From contig DJJF01000016.1 in NCBI GenBank assembly GCA_002434005.1, positions 16,435 through 28,551 of the forward strand: 12,117 nucleotides of DNA, given 5' to 3'. Origin of the DNA: Candidatus Saccharibacteria bacterium UBA6575 (GTDB lineage: Bacteria; Patescibacteriota; Saccharimonadia; Saccharimonadales; Saccharimonadaceae). Under the pieces are notes generated by a model. That model was not told the DNA's origin and did not search any database. It saw nothing but the letters and a program-made list of their open reading frames with translations. A program made the position numbers and the translations under genes. This document shows, one piece after another, positions 6,657-12,117 of the stretch; the stretch's first letter is position 1, and every line of letters begins with the position of its first letter.

Positions 6657-7730
6657 TTAAAAACGCCCGCTGGCCATGTAGGTTATGGTTGTGGTATATA
6701 CACCAGCGCGAAGGTCTTCTCTCGAGTTAATTATATAACTGACGGTGAATTTTTTCATTAAACTGACGTTCGGCGAGAATGCCACTACATCGCCAGGAAC
6801 ATACTTATATTTGTTCGCGATCGCGTAATCCGCAGCTGCTACAGCATTCGCCCATTGACCTTCGGGATCCTTGCCTACCGAAGGAACCGTGTTTTCAACT
6901 AAATTTATGCCGAACTGGTTTTCCCCAAGGCGACTTTCCGTTGGCTGTTCTGGTGATGCTAGAACACTCGATCCAGCACTGAGTGGATAGCCGTTAGCTG
7001 TAATTGCGAACCCCCCGCTTGCATTGGTGCCAACTGCCATTTGTGACTGCGCGGTGAGTGTTGTCTTATCATTCAAGTCTCCCATGTCGGTGTAGTAGTT
7101 ATCGTTTGTACCACCGCAGTTATCTACAACCTCCTCTGCTACACAGAATATGAGCATTGGTGGTACTTGGGTTGTAATTTCAATCGCATCGGTAACTTGA
7201 GCTCGCACCGACCCGAAGTCTACCTGTAAACCTGTTGCATCCTGACTAGAATGAGTTGTCATACGTATCGAGAATGCTTGATTCGTGTCAGTAGGGTTTC
7301 TAATATTTACAAACTTATAACTAGAACCCATGGCACTCATAGATGTATTTGTGCGAGACATGACGATACGATTTGTGGTTTGCGTAGATATACTGAAACC
7401 AGTTTCGCCAACCTGGTCACTTAAGGCTGCGCTTGACACATCAAGTCCTGCCGGTGCGTCGCATGGGTGATATGGAATTGGATCTGTGCAAAATCGTAAA
7501 TCGACCGAGCCGACCGGAGTAGGACTCATATATCGAAATGAAAGCGTATAGGCAGATATTGCACCTGGATTATTATCAGCAACGTATAGACTACGTTCTT
7601 GCAATCTCATTGCACCCGTTGCCGGTACCGTAAATACGAACAATACTAGGGCAAGAGCCAGAACTTCCTCTGACCAGATATGCCGCCACGAAAAAACCCA
7701 TCTGTGTATTTTTATGAACCACCGGTGCAT
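6657..7730 (-). CDS. Secreted cysteine-pair surface protein, WxL-like
   Basis: 357 residues, ATG at 7730. A long basic, Trp-rich leader (MHRWFIKIHRWVFSWRHIW) precedes the signal core (22-40, cut near TGA-MRL). There is no C-terminal membrane helix. The mature N-terminus carries LQERSLYV, then LRFC (Cys81) and PCDAPAG (Cys90), spaced like LDFC/ECDEPAG of the 1829-2998 product. Next comes IEITTQV..MLIFCV (Cys196) and DNCGG (Cys205), then GGFAITANGYPL. The C-terminal block GENQFGINLVENT..VG, YKYVPGDVVAFS, FTVSYIIN and AGVYTTTITYMASGRF aligns closely with the 9621-10361 product. The last strand resembles the YTxTITW end of WxL domains with Tyr in place of Trp. No ribosome site precedes the ATG; a TACAAT box seven bases upstream suggests a leaderless message. 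The DUF916-like gene follows 37 bases downstream. A structural or binding role at the surface is inferred. Confidence 0.75.
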   Translation of the reverse strand: MHRWFIKIHRWVFSWRHIWSEEVLALALVLFVFTVPATGAMRLQERSLYVADNNPGAISAYTLSFRYMSPTPVGSVDLRFCTDPIPYHPCDAPAGLDVSSAALSDQVGETGFSISTQTTNRIVMSRTNTSMSAMGSSYKFVNIRNPTDTNQAFSIRMTTHSSQDATGLQVDFGSVRAQVTDAIEITTQVPPMLIFCVAEEVVDNCGGTNDNYYTDMGDLNDKTTLTAQSQMAVGTNASGGFAITANGYPLSAGSSVLASPEQPTESRLGENQFGINLVENTVPSVGKDPEGQWANAVAAADYAIANKYKYVPGDVVAFSPNVSLMKKFTVSYIINSREDLRAGVYTTTITYMASGRF

Positions 7731-7737
7731 AGCTGAT

Positions 7738-7743
7738 ATTGTA
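7738..7743 (-). promoter_or_regulatory. Possible -10 box giving a leaderless transcript for 6657-7730
   Basis: TACAAT on the minus strand ends seven bases before the ATG at 7730, the normal distance from a -10 box to the first transcribed base. With no Shine-Dalgarno sequence, the message could begin at the start codon itself. The -35 region is weak. Confidence 0.4.
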
Positions 7744-7786
7744 CAAGAATATGGTGCTTATGCGTAGCTACGGTGACTATACCATA

Positions 7787-7814
7787 AAAGCAGCCCCTTC
7801 ATCGGGGCTGCTTT
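7787..7814 (-). terminator. Hairpin terminator after the 7836-9482 gene
   Basis: A perfect 11-bp inverted repeat (AAAGCAGCCCC / GGGGCTGCTTT) with a 6-base loop lies 22 bases past the TAA stop. On the minus strand it continues as CTTTTATGG, a short T-tract. It is the strongest terminator in the window and isolates the 7836-9482 gene from the module downstream. Confidence 0.85.
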
Positions 7815-7835
7815 ATTCCTATCTGCTGCTGTATT

Positions 7836-9482
7836 TTAGTACTGCGGAGCTGCTAGGTAGTTAATTTTAGTGGTGTATACACCAGCTGGGGTGTCCGCAC
7901 CGATGTTACCAACGTAGCGCATCTTTGCGGTTGCACAGCTGATAACTTCACTATTCTGCTGAGCGATAACCTGTGGAGTTGTCAGGCTAGTCTTTAGGAA
8001 CTTGAACTTAGCTGTACCTGCACCACCACTACCGTTGTCGATAGTTCCGAATGCTTCGTCATATGCCTGCTGGACAGTCTGACCGACTGGGTAGCCAGCA
8101 CCTGACTGAAGTGCAGTACCACCGAGGGTTACAAATGGCGCACTGTTTGGATCACGGAATCGGGTTGGATCACCAGTTTGCTGAGCGAGGAAGCTTGAGG
8201 AAAGTGTATCAGGGTTCCATGCTGCATCAGGTGATGCGTCAACGAATCCAAGTCCGAACTGCTCTGTGCCAGGTTGGCTGACTTGTTCTGTAGACATGTC
8301 GGCAATTTCGTCACCAACAGTGTTCGCGAGTGTATTACCAGAGTAGTAGACTGTCGCACCACCGGATGAGTTAGAACTTAGTCGCCAGTATGAGAACTGG
8401 TCCCATGCCTTGCCGGTTTCGAGTGAGTACTCAGCATCCGGGTTACCAAGGTTTAGACGGTTTTCATTTTCTTGAATGATTGGGTCACAGGTGCCGTGAA
8501 CGGCAGGGTTAGTCAATTCGACCGTGTCCCTATTCTTCGTACCGACTGAGAACGCCATGGTTTCCAGTACCTTTGTTGTAATGTGGATCGAATCAGTCAT
8601 GACGTTCGCTACTGTCACACCACCGTCAACAACCGTGTGGTCAGATTCGTCAAGAGGAGTAGCGTCGTTGTGGATTCCGATCATGTTCGCTGGCGTACCA
8701 GTGTTGTATGTGTTGATCTTCACGAAGAACGATCCGCTACCTGGGTTAGTGATATAGACACTCTCAGAAGCTTTAAAAGTAATCGTCACTACAGCACCAG
8801 CAGCAATAGAGCCACCACTCGTATTCACAAGTGTAATGTAGTTGTTCTTGCCAGTAAGCGCTCCTGGTTGTGGGTCAGTAAGGCCCTGATATTCTGGGTC
8901 TTCCATGTTACTCTTAGCGAATGACCATCCTGTTGAAGGTGTGCCATTAACACTAACTTGGAAGTTACCACCTGCAGCGCCTTCAGAGAATGCACCAACA
9001 AAGTCAAGGTCACTCGTTCCGTTAGAGTGGCCACCGTCAGGTGTACCTGGCGCTGAGTCGGTGTTAATCTGACGAGTCGAGTCAGCAGTACTGCCGTCGT
9101 TGTTTGGGTCTGCGTCACCGGTGTTATCACCAGGCGCACGGCAAACGCCGGCCGCAGTCGTACAGTATTGAAGCGAGAAGCCCTTAATATCCGCGGTGCT
9201 ACTCACTTTGAAAGTGAAGGTTTCACCTGTTTTCTTACCGTTTGGACCAGAACCCGCAGGCGCGTAGTTCTCACCAATAGCGTTCGGAGCAGCGGCTGAA
9301 TTACCAGAACCGTCTGTATCTTTAAAACCCGGTGCAGACGAGCTGAGCATCAGCGAACGCTCTGTCAGCGGGTTAAGCGCATCGGCGAACACAGCAGCAG
9401 CGGGGAAGATCGTCGCTGCTAAAAGAGCAGTGGCGGCCCCGAGTGCAGTGCTACGTCGAGCAACTGACTTGAGTGTATACAT
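7836..9482 (-). CDS. Large secreted surface protein, WxL-like
   Basis: 548 residues, ATG at 9482 with AAGGAG nine bases upstream. Signal peptide 1-34 (cut near VFA-DAL); no other membrane segment. The mature N-terminus has LTERSLMLSSSAPG, matching the related secreted proteins. Residues 85-119 hold LQYC (Cys107) and GVCRAPGD (Cys114), then an acidic Asp/Asn/Gly/Ser/Thr-rich loop (117-160). A beta-rich region follows (GNFQVSVNG, VVTITFKASESVYI). VVDGGVTVANV...VLETMAFSV (285-313) aligns with IDDGGV...VLESMTFCV of the 1829-2998 product, but Cys is replaced by Ser. YWRLSSNSSGGA (365-376) contains a literal W-x-L. The block SQPGTEQFGLGFVD (402-415) is nearly the same as in the 9621-10361 product, and the end AGVYTTKINYLAAPQY is the shared final strand. 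It has its own promoter, ribosome site and terminator, so it is probably a highly expressed single-gene unit and may be a major surface protein (inference). Confidence 0.8.
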   Translation of the reverse strand: MYTLKSVARRSTALGAATALLAATIFPAAAVFADALNPLTERSLMLSSSAPGFKDTDGSGNSAAAPNAIGENYAPAGSGPNGKKTGETFTFKVSSTADIKGFSLQYCTTAAGVCRAPGDNTGDADPNNDGSTADSTRQINTDSAPGTPDGGHSNGTSDLDFVGAFSEGAAGGNFQVSVNGTPSTGWSFAKSNMEDPEYQGLTDPQPGALTGKNNYITLVNTSGGSIAAGAVVTITFKASESVYITNPGSGSFFVKINTYNTGTPANMIGIHNDATPLDESDHTVVDGGVTVANVMTDSIHITTKVLETMAFSVGTKNRDTVELTNPAVHGTCDPIIQENENRLNLGNPDAEYSLETGKAWDQFSYWRLSSNSSGGATVYYSGNTLANTVGDEIADMSTEQVSQPGTEQFGLGFVDASPDAAWNPDTLSSSFLAQQTGDPTRFRDPNSAPFVTLGGTALQSGAGYPVGQTVQQAYDEAFGTIDNGSGGAGTAKFKFLKTSLTTPQVIAQQNSEVISCATAKMRYVGNIGADTPAGVYTTKINYLAAPQY

Positions 9483-9491
9483 TTCGTATAT

Positions 9492-9497
9492 CTCCTT
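9492..9497 (-). promoter_or_regulatory. Ribosome binding site of the 7836-9482 gene
   Basis: AAGGAG followed by ATATACGAA and the ATG at 9482. This is one of the best ribosome sites in the window and fixes the start. Confidence 0.8.
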
Positions 9498-9542
9498 TTT
9501 AAAATGTGTTTATTTTGTTCCTTCTTCAAGGGATACAGGCGC

Positions 9543-9572
9543 ATAATAGCATGAGCGGATTATGAAACGCAA
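9543..9572 (-). promoter_or_regulatory. Promoter of the 7836-9482 gene
   Basis: On the minus strand, TTGCGT (9567-9572), an 18-base spacer and TATTAT (9543-9548). It gives a leader of about 50 bases. An alternative pair, TTGTGG with CATAAT and a 16-base spacer, lies just upstream. The 138-base gap between the flanking genes has no other clear feature and no hairpin terminator for the 9621-10361 gene. Confidence 0.5.
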
Positions 9573-9620
9573 TAGTTTTTCCACAACATTTTTCTTAAAC
9601 TTTTGCGATCACGTTCAATG

Positions 9621-10361
9621 CTAATACACAGGCACAACAATGGCAGCATAGTCACCGGCATACCGACCAGCAGGCGTGGAGTTAGAAACATTCACAATCA
9701 TACTGATCGTAAAATCTGTTCTACCAGATTCTCTTAGACTCCGCGCAACCGTTTCGCCTGGCGTGTACTTGAACATATTCGGCGTTGCATACGCTGATTC
9801 TACGGTTCCAAAGCTTGTTTCGGATGACGGCACTTGGAGTGGTCCCGACCCAACATTTGGACTGGTGTTCACTGCTAGATTTAGAGCAAACTGCTCAGTG
9901 CCAGGCTGTGAGGAAGTTGGCGATGAGGGGGTTGATAAGTAGTGATTACTATATTTTGGCGGTTCGCCGTTAATCTGTAATATGTAGCCGTTGCTGAGGT
10001 AATTCCTAATGCGAACAGTGACTGTTTTTGTTTTAGTTACTTCGGTTGTTAATTCACCCAAATTCGACTCGCCTTGATCCACAATAACTTCTAGAGCGGG
10101 TTCATCGGGAACTACCGAACCAAAAGCTGCCGTTGAAACGCCGTCTGATGCCGTACCGCCCGACACATCACCAATTGACGCGCGAGCACAGTAGGCGCCT
10201 GAACAGCTTTCGACCGATCCTCCTGCCGTAAAATCGGATTCCACCATTTGATAGTTATTCGAACTCGAAGGCTCGGCGAGCGCGGCGCCCGCCGTTGATA
10301 TGACCACCAAGCCTGCAGCGAGTACAGCTTGCAGCCCCCTCCTATTCAGTGAATTCCGCAT
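9621..10361 (-). CDS. Small secreted surface protein, WxL-like
   Basis: 246 residues, ATG at 10361. Signal peptide 1-29 (cut at ALA-EPS); no anchor. The mature N-terminus has SSNNYQMVESDFTAGG and ESCSGAYCA (Cys53, Cys58), followed by a Gly/Ser-rich stretch. From about residue 88 to the end it consists mainly of the block shared with the other secreted proteins: LEVIVDQGESNLGEL, a repeated TVTVRIRN/GYILQINGEPP pair, SQPGTEQFALNLAVNTSPNVG, FKYTPGETVARS, FTISMIVNVSNSTPAGRY and a hydrophobic end (AAIVVPVY). It aligns best with residues 183-357 of the 6657-7730 product, so it resembles a minimal version that keeps the C-terminal domain and loses the N-terminal Cys-pair domain. No ribosome site is present; a strong promoter lies directly upstream, giving a very short leader. 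Function unknown; surface attachment through the shared domain is inferred. Confidence 0.75.
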   Translation of the reverse strand: MRNSLNRRGLQAVLAAGLVVISTAGAALAEPSSSNNYQMVESDFTAGGSVESCSGAYCARASIGDVSGGTASDGVSTAAFGSVVPDEPALEVIVDQGESNLGELTTEVTKTKTVTVRIRNYLSNGYILQINGEPPKYSNHYLSTPSSPTSSQPGTEQFALNLAVNTSPNVGSGPLQVPSSETSFGTVESAYATPNMFKYTPGETVARSLRESGRTDFTISMIVNVSNSTPAGRYAGDYAAIVVPVY

Positions 10362-10378
10362 ACGCTTTATACTTGGGT

Positions 10379-10407
10379 ATTATCTTCTAGAGTGCGACAA
10401 AACTCAA
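10379..10407 (-). promoter_or_regulatory. Promoter of the 9621-10361 gene
   Basis: On the minus strand, TTGAGT (10402-10407), 17-base spacer, GATAAT (10379-10384). Transcription would begin about 10-12 bases before the ATG at 10361, so the leader is too short for a normal ribosome site, and none is seen. Confidence 0.55.
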
Positions 10408-10426
10408 GCTGGCGCCTCAAGACTAT

Positions 10427-10442
10427 CTGTAGTACTCTACAG
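10427..10442. promoter_or_regulatory. Inverted repeat in the divergent promoter region
   Basis: CTGTAG TACT CTACAG is a perfect 6-bp inverted repeat with a 4-base centre, midway between the minus-strand promoter of 9621-10361 and the ATG at 10469. It could be an operator serving either gene. It is short enough to arise by chance. Confidence 0.25.
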
Positions 10443-10468
10443 GCATAGCATAAGCACTTATAAACGCC

Positions 10469-11488
10469 ATGGAAAACGAAAAAGATCCGGCCGAGAATGC
10501 AGAGAGTCCCGCAGCGAGTGGGGCTGATTCGAATGCCCCTTCCGATGCGCTTAGCAGAACGCCGGAAGAATTAGGACAAGAAGCGTCCACTGCTGCTACC
10601 CCAACGGAAGCGGACAGTGCGCAGCCTACCGAAAAAAAGCAGTCACCGATTAAGCGCTTTTTCAAAAAAGTGAACCTGTATTTCCTACTCTTCATGGTAG
10701 TGCTGGTGGTCGTTGGCGTGATAGCTGCGGTGAACTACTTAAATAGCGCAAAGCCAGCAGATGACCCGACCGTACAGGGACAGGCACTGAGCCAGGAATC
10801 ACTCAAGCAATTAGCCAATAAAGATGCATCGATTGGTGATACGTCGCAAACGCTTACAATTCAAGGTAATGCCGTAATTGCTGGCCAAACCCTGACACGT
10901 GGTGACTTAAATGTAGCCGGTGATTTTCAGACAGCCGGCAGCATACAAGGCCCAAGTATCACAATATCGGGCGCTGCAAACTTTGGTGAAACTCAAGCTA
11001 ATGCTCTGCAGGTAGCAACCAACGCGGCCGTGCAAGGCTCGACGACGCTTCGTGATCTAAGCGTTGCTGGCAGTGCAACCTTTAGTGGACCAGTTACGGC
11101 TAGCCAGCTTACGGCTAGCCGCTTAATCTTGAGCGGCAATGCCATACTTCAGATTCCAAACCATATTAGCTTCACGGGCACATCACCGTCACGCAGTATT
11201 AACTCTAACGTCGTAGGAAGTGGTGGATCGGTATCGGTAAATGGTTCTGACACAAGCGGTACGGTTAACGTGAGCACAGGCGGCAGTCCTCAGCCTGGTT
11301 GCTTTACTCGTATTACCTTCGCACAGCGCTTCGCGGCCCAGCCGCGAGTTATCATAAGCCCAGTCGGTCGAGGCGCGGGATTGTCTGAGTTCTACGTAGA
11401 CCGCGACGCCACAGGATTTAGCATTTGTACTGCAAACGGCGCACCCGCCAATCAAGCATTCGCGTTTGATTATTTCATCGCTGGCTAA
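10469..11488 (+). CDS. Membrane-anchored stalk protein with phage tail-fibre-like tip
   Basis: 339 residues, ATG at 10469. Residues 1-60 are an acidic, disordered Ala/Ser/Glu/Pro-rich part expected in the cytoplasm. Basic IKRFFKKVN and one helix (69-90) make a type II signal anchor, so the rest lies outside. Residues 127-230 repeat short strands such as LTIQGNAVIAG, LNVAGDF, ITISGAANFG, LSVAGSATFSG and LILSGNAI, a beta-helix or trimeric-stalk pattern. The C-terminal part (249-339) has GSDTSGTVNVSTG, CFTRITFAQRFAAQPRVIISP, FYVDRDATGFSIC and FAFDYFIAG; this order resembles C-terminal domains of phage tail fibres (GTxTAGTVTV...FAxPYAxAPxVVLTP...GF). Cys278 and Cys320 could be bonded. It is the only plus-strand gene and converges on atpC with a 4-base overlap. 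No ribosome site is seen; TATAAA lies four bases upstream. A binding or adhesion role is inferred. Confidence 0.75.
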   Translation: MENEKDPAENAESPAASGADSNAPSDALSRTPEELGQEASTAATPTEADSAQPTEKKQSPIKRFFKKVNLYFLLFMVVLVVVGVIAAVNYLNSAKPADDPTVQGQALSQESLKQLANKDASIGDTSQTLTIQGNAVIAGQTLTRGDLNVAGDFQTAGSIQGPSITISGAANFGETQANALQVATNAAVQGSTTLRDLSVAGSATFSGPVTASQLTASRLILSGNAILQIPNHISFTGTSPSRSINSNVVGSGGSVSVNGSDTSGTVNVSTGGSPQPGCFTRITFAQRFAAQPRVIISPVGRGAGLSEFYVDRDATGFSICTANGAPANQAFAFDYFIAG

Positions 11489-11805
11489 ACGTCAACGAAT
11501 ACGACGACGTTGTCGGCTTTAACATGCATGAGTGCACGAGATATCTTAATTGACTTAGGCCCGTCGGGAGTGATGAGTTTCAGTTCGCATGGCACAAGCA
11601 TGCACAGGAAGTTATGGTGTTTGGGTAGTACATCGAACGGTCCGACGGCATTAACCGCGCTAATACTTAGCGCCTGACCCTCGAAGTAAATCTTGAACGG
11701 GGCATACACCTTGACGGTGAGAATGGGTTTGCCGTCGGGTGCCTTGGCTGGCTCGTTTTCGGCGACAGTTGCCGGGGTTTCTTGAGCGGGTGCTTCGTCA
11801 GCCAT
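11485..11805 (-). CDS. atpC: F-type ATP synthase epsilon subunit, short form
   Basis: 106 residues, ATG at 11805, sharing one base with the atpD stop (TAATG), which implies translational coupling. Epsilon is part of the central rotor stalk of F1 and in many bacteria inhibits ATP hydrolysis through its C-terminal helices. Residues 1-27 are an Ala/Glu/Pro-rich extension. Residues 28-106 form the N-terminal beta-sandwich: ILTVKVYAPFKIYFEGQA, then AVGPFDVLPKHHNFLCMLVPCEL, equivalent to the family's G-x-F-G-I-L-P-x-H-x-P-L-L segment, and ITPDGPKSIKISRALMHVKADNVVVFVD. The protein stops where the C-terminal helical hairpin (about 45 residues in the usual 130-140 residue family) should begin, so regulation by that domain is absent. 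Position directly after beta is the normal atp order. No hairpin terminator is visible downstream; its stop interlocks with that of the converging gene. Confidence 0.85.
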   Translation of the reverse strand: MADEAPAQETPATVAENEPAKAPDGKPILTVKVYAPFKIYFEGQALSISAVNAVGPFDVLPKHHNFLCMLVPCELKLITPDGPKSIKISRALMHVKADNVVVFVDV

Positions 11806-12117
11806 TAGGCGGCCTTTGCTTCCTCAGGTTTAGCCTCTTCTGGTTTTTCGGATTTTTCTGGTTGACCTGTTGCAGGTTTTGACGGATCCGCTGGCTGACT
11901 AGCAGCTGGGGGAGTGGCTTCGGCTGGCTTGGCTGCGTCAGTCTCGCTCGCGCCTTCTGCCTTACCAATAATTTCTTCAACCCCATCGAGCGTTTGTTCA
12001 CGCGTCATGTGCTCACCAGGGACGCCGGTAACTTTTTCCATGACGTTGAAACGCTGCTTGAAGAACTCGATCAGCGCCTTCGCCTTGTTGTAGTCGTCGC
12101 GGTCTTCGGCGGAAAGC
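11805..12117 (-). CDS. atpD: F-type ATP synthase beta subunit, C-terminal part (runs off right edge)
   Basis: Partial gene; the 103 visible residues are in frame from 12116 to the TAA at 11805-11807. The start, LSAEDRDDYNKAKALIEFFKQ followed by RFNVMEKVTGVPGEHM and TLDGVEEIIGKAEG, matches the C-terminal helical domain of the F1 beta subunit (compare LSEEDK..V.RARK...FLSQPF...E.FTG.PG). The catalytic nucleotide-binding domain lies beyond the edge. The family normally ends soon after this point, but here about 50 further residues follow, rich in Ala, Pro, Glu, Lys, Ser and Gln (for example PAEATPPAASQPADPSKPAT and PEEAKPEEAKAA). This tail is unusual and probably disordered. An internal ATG at 12041 is not a real start, since conserved beta sequence continues upstream of it. 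The gene is coupled to atpC by a one-base overlap. Confidence 0.9.
   Translation of the reverse strand, partial: LSAEDRDDYNKAKALIEFFKQRFNVMEKVTGVPGEHMTREQTLDGVEEIIGKAEGASETDAAKPAEATPPAASQPADPSKPATGQPEKSEKPEEAKPEEAKAA

Noticed and set aside
1829..10361. LPXTG sorting signals in the secreted proteins
   Set aside because: Checked the C-termini: none has LPXTG, a following hydrophobic stretch and a basic tail, so sortase anchoring is not supported.
10423..10695. A 90-residue open frame on the minus strand overlapping the start of the stalk gene
   Set aside because: Ser/Ala-rich mirror of the low-complexity N-terminus of the 10469-11488 product; it would also run through the promoter region of the 9621-10361 gene.
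11094..11120. Tandem repeat TTACGGCTAGCC in two copies 15 bases apart
   Set aside because: It codes for the repeated (V/L)TAS strand pattern of the stalk; a small in-frame duplication without sign of a regulatory role.
11798..12001. A 67-residue Lys/Gln/Pro-rich frame on the minus strand
   Set aside because: It is the +1 frame of the atpD tail; the true frame continues conserved beta-subunit sequence to the window edge.

Overview
The window most likely comes from a member of the Candidate Phyla Radiation (Patescibacteria), and the protein style fits Candidatus Saccharibacteria. This is inferred from several things. There is a dense block of secreted and single-pass surface proteins with short C-terminal anchors. 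The N-terminal parts are Ala/Pro/Ser/Glu-rich, the ATP synthase tail end is compact, and several start codons lack a Shine-Dalgarno sequence. No taxonomic marker gene is complete here. UGA is used as a stop codon (ends of the genes at 3109 and 4571), so the UGA-glycine code of Gracilibacteria/Absconditabacteria does not apply.

Layout, right to left. At the right edge is the end of an F-type ATP synthase operon on the minus strand: the C-terminal part of atpD (beta), with a long Ala/Pro/Glu/Lys-rich tail, overlapping by one base the start of a short atpC (epsilon) that lacks the C-terminal helical domain. Converging on atpC, with interlocked stop codons, is a plus-strand gene for a membrane-anchored stalk protein with a beta-helix-like repeat region and a phage tail-fibre-like tip. 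A divergent promoter region (10362-10468) separates it from a block of eight minus-strand genes, 1-10361.

The block encodes four secreted proteins with related C-terminal regions (9621-10361, 7836-9482, 6657-7730, 1829-2998), two paralogous membrane-anchored proteins that resemble the DUF916/WxL-interacting family (5543-6619, 694-1704), a PKD-domain membrane protein (4571-5494), and a seven-bladed beta-propeller protein (3109-4452) whose DNA is clearly more AT-rich. At the left edge is the N-terminal part of a MacB/FtsX-like ABC transporter permease.

The main idea for how the genes work together is inference. Secreted WxL-like proteins sit on or outside the wall and pair with membrane-anchored DUF916-like partners, much like the csc (WxL/WxIP) clusters of Gram-positive bacteria. 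The pair 'secreted WxL-like gene followed directly by a DUF916-like gene' occurs twice (6657-7730 + 5543-6619, and 1829-2998 + 694-1704), which points to a duplicated two-gene module. Several genes have their own promoter-like sequences and three have hairpin terminators, so the block looks like several short transcription units rather than one operon. No stretch longer than 300 bases lacks a gene. I saw no tRNA, rRNA, CRISPR array, transposase or LPXTG sorting signal.
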